DNA from: Cercospora beticola
Taxonomy: Eukaryota > Ascomycota > Dothideomycetes > Mycosphaerellales > Mycosphaerellaceae
DNA length: 64,000 nucleotides
Assembly (NCBI RefSeq): GCF_033473495.1
Contig: NC_088938.1
Span: 496,001 to 560,000 of the forward strand
Direction: 5' to 3'
A program made the translations under genes and the position numbers. Within the stretch, counting starts at the first letter, position 1. Each line of letters opens with the position of its first letter. The notes beneath the pieces were generated by a model. That model ran no database searches, had not been told where the DNA came from, and saw nothing but the letters and a program-made list of their open reading frames with translations. Shown one piece after another: positions 10,983 to 21,736 of this stretch.

Positions 10983-11759
10983 ATGGCGCCCAAAAAATCC
11001 GCAACGCCCGCAACAATCCCCGCCTCGAGCGCAACTACATCCGCAACACAACCCCGAACCGTCACATCCAAAACCTTTGAGAACAAATCCTCTTCCTCCT
11101 CCTCAACGAAATCCGCAGCACCCTCGACGCTCCGCGCGCAAGATTTCCAATCTATCATCACACACATCTGGTCCAACTATAACAACCACACTCCACAACG
11201 CGTTAAACTGATCGACACGTTTCTTGGGTTCCTCCTCCTGGTTGGAGTTTTGCAATTCGCGTACTGTGTGTTGGCGGGAAATTTTGTGAGTACAACGCTA
11301 TCCTCTCGGTGCAAGAAACACTACGGGAAAGAGGTGGAGTTATATCTCAATGGGCAAACTGGCTACGACTCAGGAGCATGAAAAGACATTGGAGACCAAA
11401 ATACCAGCAGCTGACATTGCATCTCTCCCACAGCCCTTCAACGCCTTCCTCTCCGGCTTCGGCGCAACAGTCGGTCAATTCGTCCTCACAGCCAGTCTAC
11501 GCATCCAAACGAACCCAGAAAACAAGGCGGATTTTGAGAGGATTAGCCATGAGAGGTGAGCTTGCCAAATAATGCCATTCATTTTCCTCCGATGTTCAGC
11601 AGTGAGGGGATGAAACGGAAGTGACGAGATGATGAGAGGGACGCAAATATGTGTATGTCAGGAAAGAGCTAACGTGATAACTTTGATGACAGAGCATTCG
11701 CGGATTTCGTCTTTGGCAGCTTGATTCTGCACTTCTTTTGCGTGAACTTCATCAACTGA
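10983..11759 (+). CDS. OST2: Oligosaccharyltransferase subunit OST2/DAD1
   Basis: Three exons (10983-11285, 11434-11555, 11693-11759) encode 163 residues; introns are 148 and 137 bp, longer than most here. After a Ser/Thr-rich head of about 60 residues come the DAD1 helices: [19 protein letters not shown], then [19 protein letters not shown], and last [20 protein letters not shown]. This subunit of the ER oligosaccharyltransferase is needed to attach the N-glycan core to Asn-X-Ser/Thr sites. The spliced frame is continuous through all three exons (phases 0 and 2). The head is longer than in yeast Ost2. Confidence 0.92.
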
Positions 11760-12181
11760 GAGGATTAGGGAGAAGGGGAGGATCATGACAAAAGAGCCAG
11801 CAGGAGACAAGACGGTGCAGGAGTAGTGCAACCGCAGCATCGAGCACGGGATTAAAAGCGTCTTGATGGGTAGACGAGCGAGCAACATGTATAACAAACA
11901 GCATGGAGCGGTTGGAATCTATATGCAAAGACATATGGTCCGAGACGTATTGACAAGTGTTGAGGACAAACTTGGGGTGGTTCAATGCACAAGCCGCATT
12001 TAGCAGCATAGGTACAGCTCTATCGACGTCGAGTCTGCTGTATTTTCATAAAAGCCTCACGTCCCTCTACAGTCTTTGCGTGCATGCGTTTCCCTTTTTA
12101 GTCGTGATTTATCGTCCCTGATGCACATGGCGAGATCAGCCTTGACTGAAGTTCGTTCGCCAGCGATCATGCTATGAGAAT
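11760..12181. other. Convergent intergenic region (OST2 / pyrophosphatase)
   Basis: These 0.4 kb lie between two stop codons and should hold both 3' UTRs. Nothing else is seen. Confidence 0.4.
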
Positions 12182-13448
12182 CTAAGCAGAGGCACCAGAG
12201 ATGTAGAACCACTTGTCAATGCTTGGGTCAATTGGTGCTGGTGCCTTGTTCTCTCCAGCTGGGATATTCAGCGACTTGGGGTCAACGCGGTTGGCGCTCT
12301 GCGGAACGGAGACGTTGGTGCTGCGGAGGTGTCAGAACTGCTACTCTCAATCCTTCTTGCCGTACGATACTCACAGGTTGATGTCACCTGGCTGGGTCTT
12401 GCCAGTGATGAGCTTGTCCCAAGCCTCAGCACACTCACGGATGACCTCCGTAGCGTACTTCCTGTTCTTGCACTCGCCCGAGAAAGCGAATTGGTTCTCT
12501 GGCTTGCCATCTGGAATCTTGTAGATGCGGAACCACTCGTTGGTCGCACGGAGAAGACCTGGAAGGTGACGCTCAACGTCCTCAATGTCGTTCAGCTTGG
12601 GCGCCAGAGGGTCGTTGACGTCGATGACGATGATCTTCCAGTCGGTCTCGCCCTCGTCGAGCAGAGCCATGACACCGAGGACCTTGACCTGCTTGACCTC
12701 ACCAGGCTTGGCCACCAGCTCACCAATCTCACAGACATCGAGCGGGTCGTTGTCGCCCTTCTGCTTGGTCTCTGGGTGGGTGACATTAGGGTCTTCCCAG
12801 GTCTGAGGAAAGGCACCGTAGTTCCACAGGTAGCCCTTGTGGGGGAAGCAGTTGCGAACGAATCGCAGCTTGCCCTTCTTGGTGTCCTGCTTGATTGGGT
12901 TGAGCTCCTCGTCCTTGGAGATCTACAAGCACTCTCTTGTCAGTCTCTCCTCATGTGTGCCAATGGGCCTCTGAGCCACCATCAATTGATGTCCGCAATG
13001 AGCTACACACCTCTTGCTTGGCATTGGTCCATCGTGGGATCTCCACGATCATGTTGAGGACGGTCTGCTGCTCGTTGGCATAGAGTGGGATGTCGTGGAA
13101 AGGCGAGACTGGCACGCCATCCTTTTCGATGTAGATGCGATGTTCGAGCGTGTGCGGGGCACCCACTGCCCGTACGGAATACTTCGACATGTTGGGGGTA
13201 TTTGATTGTGTGCTGCTGTATCGTGGTTGTGGAGGTGGGAGGTGACCAGAGAGCTGGCGAATTCTTTTGTTTGACTGCGACATCATGTGGAAATGTGGGG
13301 TTCTGCTGCCAGGGTCCCTCCTGCCCGCTGTCGCAACAGCTGCTGTTGAGAATGCCGGCGCACTTGCCCAGCCTAAAGAGCGTCCGGTGGCAAGAGCGGC
13401 GCGTTGGACAATGCGGCTCGAGCCAGAGCTCCAGAGAGTCGAATGCAT
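12182..13448 (-). CDS. IPP1: Inorganic pyrophosphatase, with mitochondrial-like leader from an upstream ATG
   Basis: Exons are 13448-13011, 12922-12375 and 12320-12182; introns 88 and 54 bp. From the ATG at 13190 ([10 protein letters not shown]) the product is 288 residues, the usual length of the cytosolic enzyme. The catalytic [11 protein letters not shown] motif, the [16 protein letters not shown] segment and the end [12 protein letters not shown] are all present. It hydrolyses PPi to two phosphates with Mg2+. The frame stays open upstream to an ATG at 13448, adding 86 residues rich in Arg, Ser and Ala with no acidic residue before about residue 45, and ending near RYSST. That is what a mitochondrial presequence looks like. 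One gene may therefore make both the cytosolic (short) and mitochondrial (long, 374-residue) forms. Confidence 0.93.
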
Positions 13449-13570
13449 GCAGCTAGAGACAATCCTGATGGAACTATGCTTTTGCACCGAACACGACCGA
13501 GGTGAACTGTGACCCGTGACAGCAACCGTGAGATGAGGCTCTCAGGAGGAGAAAACAAGCCGCCGGTCGC

Positions 13571-13750
13571 GGCGAAAGTGCGGGAGCGCGTCATCGCATA
13601 CCAACGACATTGTCGCCAACTGAAGTGAACATGTATCGCAGGACGAGTGGCAGTTCATCTCGCAGATGACAATGTTCAAGATCCATACAAGGTTTTTGGC
13701 CTCCAAAAGCCTGAAATACGGTCAACGGCTTCGTCCTCCATCGCCGAAGC
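13571..13750 (-). pseudogene. Degraded copy of the 3' end of the 742-residue gene at 19420-21736
   Basis: The block resembles 19291-19490 over about 180 bp in the same orientation. Shared stretches include tgtatcgcaggac, tttggcctcca, aagcctg and ttcgtcctcca. On the minus strand the two read GFWRPKTLY here and GFWRPNILY in the intact gene, preceded by EDEAVDRIS versus EDEFIDHMP. The copy includes the stop-proximal coding end and the downstream flank, but no more of the gene. Many substitutions and small indels separate them, so the event is old. Confidence 0.65.
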
Positions 13751-13932
13751 CGAACAACACAGCATGACCGTTCCTCACTTCCGTTGAAGGACTTTAAGAG
13801 TCGAAGCCCTTGATTTCTTCCAGGGTTGGAACCATTTGGCCGCAGAATGAGAGAAGACTCAGCACGATATCCTCAGTATGTCTCACGGGACACGATCAAC
13901 AGCGGCTATTCTGGCCCGCCGCGACGACGATT

Positions 13933-14952
13933 ATGCCATTCCACGGCTTCATCGCGAATCCTGCAAACTACAATCAGCTAGAAGTCCGCAGTATCGTCAC
14001 CCCTGGCGTCAAAACCATGTACCAAGGTGCCACACTGGAGGACTGGCAGATTGGAGACCCTATCTATGAAGATAGTCGCAGTGGCACGATCGTGCTTGCA
14101 GTGACCGACACTGACAGCCCCGCGTTGTTGGCAGGCAAGCATGTTCCAGCGGAGAAAGGCAAGCGGGAGGTTGCGATCTACAAAGCCCTCGAGAAAATGA
14201 AGGTTCCAACGACATACCGAACCGTGCTTCGAGACTCTATGGAACTTCCCGGCGACAACAAGGGCAAAATGATCTTGTTCGTCCATCCAGAGGCGTCGGA
14301 ACTTTGGAGTCAGACGTCGTTCAGACTATGACCAAACACGAGAGGAAAGGACTAAGGCATCAATACGTCCTTGCCAATGCCGCCATGCGCAAGCCAGGCT
14401 TTATCAACAGCGATATCCAACGTACCCGGGAACTCGCGAAAAGTGTACAAAGCGGTCTGGTGTGACGTCGACATGGCTCGCAGCAACTCCACCGGTGGAC
14501 CAGAGACGAACGACCGACTTAGAACGACCCTGAAGTGGGGCACTACCGCCTATCACGCCCCAGAAATGGGCGCAGTCAGTGGCTGGTACAACGGCCGGCA
14601 AGCCGATGTGTTCGCGATTGGAGTGTGTTGTCACTTCCTCTAGGAGGGGAAGTGGATCTTAACGCAACCGTTCGACGACAAGACTTTGTCTTACTCACCA
14701 TTCGTCCAAGTCAACGAGAAGGGCATGACAACGGACGGCAACCAGTTTGCGCAAGGCGCAAACAGCGTGGCCAACTTCAGAGCCAGACGCCAGAAGGCGT
14801 TGAAGCAGCTGGAAACCCTTCGATCGGACCTCGCCGGGACTGACTGTCCTATGCGCAAGCTCATTGCCCGCTGCCTCCATGTGGACCCAATGCGGCGTCC
14901 AACGATGGAAGAGGTCGCCTCTGACCCGGCTTCCCAGCATACCTACGCATAG
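13933..14952 (+). pseudogene. Decayed protein kinase-like gene
   Basis: Kinase-like pieces occur in order but in changing frames. An N-lobe piece (GTIVLAVTD, then a helix KREVAIYKALEKMKV) is followed by a frameshift near 14290. A helix then ends in INSDIQ, where an HRD loop would be expected. After a second frameshift near 14460 come WCDVDMARS (a DFG equivalent), GTTAYHAPEMG (APE), ADVFAIGVC, an in-frame TAG at 14640, and finally IARCLHVDPMRRPTMEEV (subdomain XI). One stop and two frameshifts argue for a pseudogene; a multi-intron gene is possible, but the gaps lack good splice sites. The HRD residues look lost even in the parent. Confidence 0.6.
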
Positions 14953-15459
14953 AGCGAGGACGTGGCGAGCATCGACAGAGAGAGAGGGGAGGGCAAGCGA
15001 TCTCATTCCTTGTGTTGGCAACTGCACTCTCTCCTTCCCATTCACCTCAGCAGCAACAGTTAGCTATGGCGACAGCATCACATCAGCAGTATGATCACCT
15101 GCCAGAGCGTGTAAGATAGCCCCCTCCCAAAAATCAATATCGGATTTACAGTTGCGTTCTGCTGGCGCCTCTCTCCCTCTCTCTGATTTCGTCCTTGACT
15201 TCAAGCACCTTGTTCTCAAAGCCCGTGCCGCCTTGCTCTTTACACCCAGCCGCCGATCCAGAAAGGACACTAATTTCCAAGGCGAGGCGAGGGCAGGGTT
15301 GATGGCCAGAGACAAGGAGTGCAGCTTCGCGTAAAAATGGTGGTGGCTTGCAACTATCTAGGGACGCCCATGAGGCGTTTGAGCAGCACATGTCGGCACC
15401 AGACGTGACCAACTATCTGCTGCAATGCTCCGTAGCCCCTCATGAATCTGTCTCGTTCC
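14953..15459. other. Gap between the kinase remnant and the tandem repeat
   Basis: About 0.5 kb with no supported gene. A pyrimidine-rich run lies near 15160-15190. Nothing else is seen. Confidence 0.4.
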
Positions 15460-15784
15460 ATGGACTGAAGGTTGCATTTTCGCAGAGATAACCACTCGCG
15501 CCTCCCTTCCGACATTGGCGCCTCAGCAAAGGGAGAGTACTTTCGGCAACTGAACAGCCCATGAACTGAAGGCTGCAGCTTCGCAGAGATAACCACTCGC
15601 GCCTCCCTTCCGACATTGGCGCCTCAGCAAAGGGAGAGTACTTTCGGCAACTGAACAGCCCATGGACTGAAGGCTGCAGCTTCGCAGAGATGGCTACTCG
15701 CGCCTCACTTCCGATATTGGCGCCTCAGCAATGGGAGAGTACTTTCGGCAACTGGACATCTCATCGACTGAAGGCTGCAGCTTC
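15460..15784. repeat. 101-bp tandem repeat, about 3.2 copies
   Basis: The unit begins at catggactgaagg and recurs with period 101: the marker cgcagaga starts at 15481, 15582 and 15683. Each full unit also carries gcctcagcaa and gagagtactttcggcaactg. The first two units are nearly identical and the third has more changes; a final partial copy ends at gactgaaggctgcagcttc. The array ends about 170 bp before the ATG at 15951. Confidence 0.9.
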
Positions 15785-15950
15785 CTTCATTTCCTTTTCC
15801 TTCTAATTGCGACACTGCACCAAGAACATCCTTTCCCTTTCCTGCCTTTCCTTCCACCTCGTCTTTGATTCTCGACCGGATTCAGCGGGGCTTCAATCAC
15901 ACAATCATTCTACAATCCAACCCCCAAGACTGTCGCTACCACGCCATCTA

Positions 15951-17014
15951 ATGGATCGGACACAGCGAAGTTCCGCCAATGGCACACAGGCCCCGTTCCA
16001 GAGAATCGCCCTCCAGCTCCTGTCGCCGAACATCAATAAAGCCATTTCACGCATGACAGATCAACCAGCGACAACAGCAAGAAAGTGAGTACTGTCATGT
16101 GACGTGCGTCTGACTCACTCGACTGACTTCACGATAGCACACCAACTACGACACCTGCTGCGGCGGTCGCATCATCTCGCAAACGCAAGTATCAGAGCCA
16201 CGAGTCGTCCGCGGTTGAATTACCATTGACACCTGACGGGTCTGGTCACCGCTCCAGGTCGTCGGCGAATATCACGCCCGCACAGCCGGCCTCTGGCAGC
16301 TCGTATCGACCACCATTTGGCAGCTCCTCTTCAGTTTTACATGGGGAGCCTGAGGTCTGGTCAGATGAATATGAGTCTGAAGACCATCACATCCGCCCGA
16401 CGACAGTCGAGCAGAACGTGGACAGAACAGTATCGATGCTATCGGAACATAAGGCCGTGTTTCGATTCATTCGAGGCATAATTGACACAAGAATTTTGCG
16501 ACGTCAACAAGCTCCCTCACGCCCGATACCATCCGTCCATTTCGGAGTCTCCAACCAGAACGACGCATCTCGAATACCAGAACATCGGGCAATTTCACTA
16601 TCTGAACAACAAGCGTTTCTTGGTCGACTCGTGCGTAGTCATGCAATGGAAGACAAGACGAATTCACCACACGCCATTACAATCCCGTCTTTTTGGTTGT
16701 GCGATCATATCGTCAGGTTACTTCCCGAGGGCAGCTTTAATCTTCACGCTGCCACCGCGTTATTGGAACAATATACCACAGACATCGAAACGCATGTCGG
16801 GATCTGGCCACCAGTGGTGGACGTACTGCGGAAAGCAGTCACATCTCAGCTCAAATTTTGTCTCCCTCGTCCTGGCGCCAAACAGGCCGTGCTGGAGCTC
16901 CCCAAAGATGAGCGCATTATCAGGCGCCACGTTGTGGACATTGAGGATGACTTCCAAAGCTCAGCTGGAGCTGCCGCAAATGAGGTATTGGAGCGCCTGG
17001 TGAAGAACGACTAG
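15951..17014 (+). CDS. Hypothetical protein, possibly the first part of a broken longer gene
   Basis: Two exons (15951-16084, 16138-17014), with a 53-bp intron (GTGAGT donor, ATAG acceptor), give 336 residues. No domain is recognised. The head is Ser/Thr-rich with a basic patch, SSRKRKYQS, that could be a nuclear signal. An acidic segment (WSDEYESEDHH) and a helical C-terminal half follow. Directly after the TAG at 17012 the same frame stays open and protein-like for about 25 codons (CDDAARDEFPRIVGEIYPYRH). This suggests that the stop is a mutation and that the protein once continued. Confidence 0.45.
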
Positions 17015-18458
17015 TCTGGTCTATGCGATGACGCTGCTCGCGATGAGTTTCCAAGGATTGTCGGCGAGATCTACCCCTATCGACACACATGTACACATAC
17101 ACCAACGATGGAACTGCATACTGGCGAGTGCCAACAGATCTGGGGTATGCGGCATATGCTCTGCAGCTATCCAAAGACACCGATCCGGTCATCGTGTATC
17201 TTAGCCACGGCATGCTCAGTGATCTGGTGCATTATATGGGACCAGGTCTCCCCTCAAGACTAACGATGGCCATTCGCTTCCTTCTCCAGAAGGCAACTCA
17301 GCATAGACATCGTCACCCACATCTCTACGTTGAGACAGTGTTGAAATCTGAGGCCGAGGACAATGCAAGAGTTATGGCTCAGGGCTGTCATGCACATCCA
17401 CAAAATGCAAAGTGTCCAACTTGCGACCAGCCCATTCAGGAGAAGAAGTCGTACTGGAACATTATCGGCTGCCCGAAAGAGTTACTCAGTCCAGACAGTA
17501 CAGCCGGCAACACACACCGCGCACTGCACGCCGAGTTTTTGGACTCGCTACAGACACCCGCACATTTGTCAACAAGGCATGGTATGCTTTCTCCCCCGTT
17601 CAGACAATTCCGGAGAGGCCCGGGAATTATCCTACCCGCAATCTTGGAACGAACAATTGTCGACCGTTCAACTTGCTTTGTGCTGCCCTCACGATACGCA
17701 TTGTCGCCAGGGACATTGCCAGGATCGTCAGATATATATTATCATGCTCTGGCTGCAAGAACAGGTTGTTGAGATGCGAGCTAGAAACTGTACCCACTCG
17801 ATCGCCAACACCAACCGCATGGGGTCCAAAGAGATCAGATCAGCCAAATCTCGATCCGGATGCGGCTCACGACGACGACGCAGACGAAGGTCTGGCCAAG
17901 AGGAAGAAGAAGAAGAAGCTTGCCATCACGGGAGGCAAGGTACCCGCACACCACCGCAATGGCGCCAGATTGAAGCCCAAAACCAGCAGGAAAGCTTTGA
18001 ATAGCAGCCTCCCGTCACCGATAATCATCGAGCATGACATGAATGACATGTCACCATTCATTCAAGACCAGACCCACGCGTTCCCTCTATCTCTGCCCCA
18101 AACGCAGCGGGAGACTCTGAGCAAAATCAGGTTTCCAAAGGAAAAATGGCTTGCAGACGTGAGGCTCGCAGATCTAATCGACCAGGACAATACTTACGGA
18201 CAGGCTAGCTTCCACCTCGCGCGGACTGCGATCTTGCAGCCATTAGTGGACCACGGATTGTTCTGGTCGAAGACTCTCAGCGTTTTGCAGGGCTGTAAGA
18301 AGTTGACCAAAATGGGAGAAGAGACGCTCCATAGTGTCCTCGACACGGCTCATGAGATACGATCGACAGCTGCTCCTATTTGCCATTACAACGACGACGA
18401 CGCCGTCCGACAGCGAGTTAGTCTAGCCTTGTCTACGAGTCTTCTAATCGTTAACTAA
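17015..18458 (+). pseudogene. Continuation of the broken hypothetical gene, frame interrupted
   Basis: Protein-like sequence continues in two further frames: 17089 to about 17560 (holding CPTCDQPIQEKKSYW), then about 17540 to 18458 (holding FNLLCAALTIRIV, an acidic run, KRKKKKK and a helical tail). Going down the locus the frame moves by -1 each time, near 17095 and near 17550. No good intron of the right length fits either change. I read this as a decayed gene; unrecognised introns or sequencing errors are alternatives. No known family was recognised. Confidence 0.4.
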
Positions 18459-18464
18459 GTCCTT

Positions 18465-18680
18465 GCTATTAGACATACTACTTATAAACAATACATCGAC
18501 GCCGTATAGCCGCTACGGCGCCCAGAAAATCTCGTCCTCAACGGTAGATACTTTGTAAGAGCTAGTAATCTAATCACATTTCGATCTATCGTTGTTATTA
18601 TACCTTATCGGAAGAACTAAATAGGCACGAGTATGGTTAGCCTATTAATTAGTTCACTCTCCCAGACCGCAGAGCACAGA
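18465..18680. other. TA-rich tract with RIP-like composition
   Basis: By hand count about 28 TpA and 20 ApT dinucleotides occur in about 205 bases, against a G+C-richer background on both sides. It begins right after the last stop of the broken gene. It includes a short hairpin with arms CGCCGTA (18500-18506) and TACGGCG (18514-18520). Excess TpA is the product of repeat-induced point mutation (CpA to TpA) in ascomycetes. The parent repeat is not recognisable. Confidence 0.5.
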
Positions 18681-18693
18681 CTCGCTTAAGACC

Positions 18694-18716
18694 TGCGCGA
18701 CGCATTGCGCGACGCA
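18694..18716. repeat. Two direct copies of tgcgcgacgca
   Basis: The 11-mer occurs at 18694-18704 and 18706-18716, one base apart. It lies at the edge of the TA-rich tract. Its role is unknown. Confidence 0.7.
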
Positions 18717-18836
18717 CGAGGACGACATAGAGCTAGTGAACGTCTCCATGTACAAACAGTTCGACGAGGTGTTAATAGCTTAACATCCTCTCCGACTTAC
18801 TCGCGTTCCTGGCCGAAGCAGCAGACATGATAGGAC

Positions 18837-19124
18837 ATGATGCTCACAGTCTATATCTACAAGGGATATGCGGTACAGCTAATGCACGCCACTCCATTCT
18901 TCACTCGACACATGAACGAGGCCCACGTGATGGACGGCTTCTTTAGCACCCTCATGGTCGTTGATGCTTCAGATGGGAGATCGCGAGATGGAGTCGAAGT
19001 CCAGAGTCTATGGAGCGATTCGTGGGATTTGCTGCAGGCATTCGCACAGAACAAGAAAAATCGGCCAGGGCGCGCAGTAGCGGATAGCCCAATGAAGAAC
19101 GGCGGATGTCATGCCATATATTGA
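18837..19124 (+). CDS. Short open frame of doubtful status
   Basis: A 95-residue frame starting MMLTVYIYKG lies just right of the TA-rich tract. It shows no domain or signal peptide. It may be the tail of a decayed gene, since protein-like codons also occur just before it (IELVNVSMYKQFDEV). Confidence 0.15.
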   Translation: MMLTVYIYKGYAVQLMHATPFFTRHMNEAHVMDGFFSTLMVVDASDGRSRDGVEVQSLWSDSWDLLQAFAQNKKNRPGRAVADSPMKNGGCHAIY

Positions 19125-19419
19125 GTTGTTGTTCTACTGAAAACCATCTGCACGAAAAGGAGGATGGTAATGGAGAGTGCGGGATGTCAGATGAGTATCA
19201 TCTTACGCCGTAGTGCAACACTCACATGATAGCGCATGTACGTGGCAAGTGCAGCGGAAGTTATTCCTCATGATGGGTTGTCACGGTGCCGGAAAGGTCT
19301 GCACGACATCGACGCATACCAACCACAATGTCCATTACTTTGCACAGTAAGTCGAGGTCAGGATGTATCGCAGGACAACTGGCAGTGGGTATCTCACAAA
19401 TATATAGAAACAATCGCGA

Positions 19420-21736
19420 TCAATACAAGATGTTTGGCCTCCAGAAGCCTGGCATATGGTCAATGAATTCGTCCTCCACCGCATCTCCAAGCATGGGTCT
19501 CTCATTAGCAAAACCTGGCCCCTTCGTCTCGATGTGCGTGAATGTCTGTCCAGGAAATATCTCATCCTCTGTCGGCTCGATTGGTGCAGCAGGGTCATGC
19601 GCATGTTCCATTGAATATTCGAGTTCATGCCCAGCCTGCAACGAACTCTGCCAGTCACTCTGCTGGCCTGCCGACGCGTCATCTTGGTCGTACAGGCCGT
19701 GAAATGGAGTCGCAGCGAGGTCATGAACGAATTTGTCTGTCGTTCTGCTTCCGATATATGGGTCGAATGTCGACTCTCTGTGCTGGTATACCGCATGAGC
19801 GGCGTGTTCAAGTCCAGCATGCTCGGCAATTTGTTCTGTATACCTGTCCGCAAAAGGTACGACTGGCGAAAGCCGTGCTTGAGCGAACCAAGGAATCGAC
19901 GGAGCAGGAGCAGCAAGCAAATGCTGCGCGATCTGTGAAGGATTGCTCGCACTCACGCGAGCGAAGCCACGACAAGGGATCTGAGCTGTCGGTGAGCTCG
20001 CTCGGACCGGTATGTCATGTCTGTTGGCATGGCCTGAGCTGTCCGACATCCTGACTTGCGACGTTGCTCTTGCGTGTGACTGGTCTGCAGTAAATTCACG
20101 CATTTTCACGCTTGAGCTGTGATGCGCTGCGCCTGAATGAAGGTACTGCTGAGGCTGCGCCACTCCATACAATGCTTCCCGTAGCAGTTTGCTTGTCGGT
20201 GTTGAGTGGTTTGGATCGACATTTTCCTTGTCAGCAATCTCCTCTCTCCCACGCGGAAGTGACAGAGACCGAGTTGACGCCAGTGGTATCATTCGGAGGT
20301 TGAGAATGTCAGATGTGTGGTGAGCTTTTGTCCTTTGGGGTGTTTCAATGAGTGACACAAAGGGCGACTCTGCTGTCCTCTGCTGCGGAAGTGGCGCGGA
20401 TGTGATCGATCCGAGTGCACTTTCGAGGTAAGGTGGACGGTGCCGCCGTCTGTTCAGTTCAGGAGGCGATGGATCGCGCCCTCGGATGCTCGGAGACCTG
20501 CGAGATACAGATCCAGTCTTTCGAGTAGCATGATTACTGACCTCGTGCGCCTCGTCCTCATTATGCTCATGCCTGACACTTTGTGGGTCTTTCGAAGTTC
20601 GAGACGGCCGACTTTGATTGAATCGCAACGATGCTGGTTGTGCCTTTGGGACAGAGTCTGACCACGTGTAGCAGCTGTTGCTCGTGTCCCTTGTATGTTG
20701 CCCTTCCCGCGGAACATGTGCGCTGTCCCTAGCGGGATCCGTGTGCTCGAGTCGCTCATTTGAGGATTTCAGCACACCATGAGGCCGACTCTGTCGTGAC
20801 ACGGCTTCTATGGTAGCCTGAACGGGTGCTTCTCTACCGCGGGACTGATCGTGATCGTCCTGACCAGATTGTCGTTCTGCAGTCACTTTGCGGAAGTACG
20901 TAGAGATCTCCTCGTCGCGAAGCTCCTTGCGACTTTTCTTCCGCTTACTTTGAGCTTCATTGACAGCATCCTGTGTCTCGACATCCTTTGGCCTCGAGAG
21001 AAACCTCATTTCATTGAAGACTAAGTCCGGCACTGCGCCAACGTCAGTATTGCAACACTGACAGTTGCGGTGTATGACATACGGCCTGGACCACTTGTAG
21101 CGACAGGTACCGAAGCTTTGCCATGATTGAAGATGCCAACACGAGCTTCGGGCTGGAGCTGTCTGCATATTAGCCTAGTGCGGCCGTGGTACCTACAGGA
21201 AGTCTCACGGTCAAGCGATTATTTTTCGCTCCATTCTTGAGCTGGAAGCTCTGCACGAGCTCTGCGGTGCGAGCTCCATCTCCAGTTCGGCGACTCTTCC
21301 GATGCTTCAGTTTGGATTTGGATTTCTTCTCCTCGCGACTTTTGCGGTCCTTGTTCCCTTTCGGCTTGGCTTCGTAGCGATCTGGTCTGGTTTTGTGTCG
21401 CGCGCGCCTCTCGAAAGACTCTGCTGTGACCTTCGCGCGGGCGGGTTCATGATCCTCGCTGTCTTGTGAGGACTCCACGCTCGCGGAAGTATCGGATTCA
21501 GGTGCACGCTGCACGCGATCGGGACTGGAGGAATGCGCGACTAGATGCCTCCGCTTGGAATGGCCAGTTGGATGTGCAACCTCATGCTTCGCATCGTTTG
21601 ATAATCGCCTCCTCTTGACCAAATGAGAGCGAGAATGTTTTGTCGTCGGTTGAAGGTAGTCAGGAATGCCCAGCGTCTCTTGCTCTTCCGGCGGCTCCCT
21701 GTCGGCTACATCCTGCAGCCAGTCCCTGATATCCAT
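19420..21736 (-). CDS. Conserved fungal protein of unknown function, 742 residues
   Basis: Three exons (21736-21197, 21158-21083, 21032-19420) join in phase; introns are 38 and 50 bp. The 76-nt middle exon yields ARVGIFNHGKASVPV and leads into GLPDLVFNEMRFLSRP, a segment I recall as conserved in fungal hypothetical proteins. The protein starts MDIRDWLQD and has a Lys/Arg-rich region with likely nuclear signals (KRRRLS, REEKKSKSKLKHRKSRR). A long disordered Ser-rich middle follows, then the C-terminal motif GFWRPNILY. Function is unknown; the basic composition suggests a nuclear role. The 38-bp intron is at the lower limit for fungi but has a CTAAT branch. A degraded copy of the last 25 codons and the downstream flank lies at 13571-13750. 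Confidence 0.75.

Noticed and set aside
12329..13057. 242-residue plus-strand frame opposite the pyrophosphatase
   Set aside because: It is the antisense shadow of the conserved pyrophosphatase exons, with Leu/Val-rich composition typical of such shadows.
17412..18458. Intact 348-residue protein
   Set aside because: The frame has no ATG at its start, and its first part overlaps a better frame; it fits better as the end of a broken gene.
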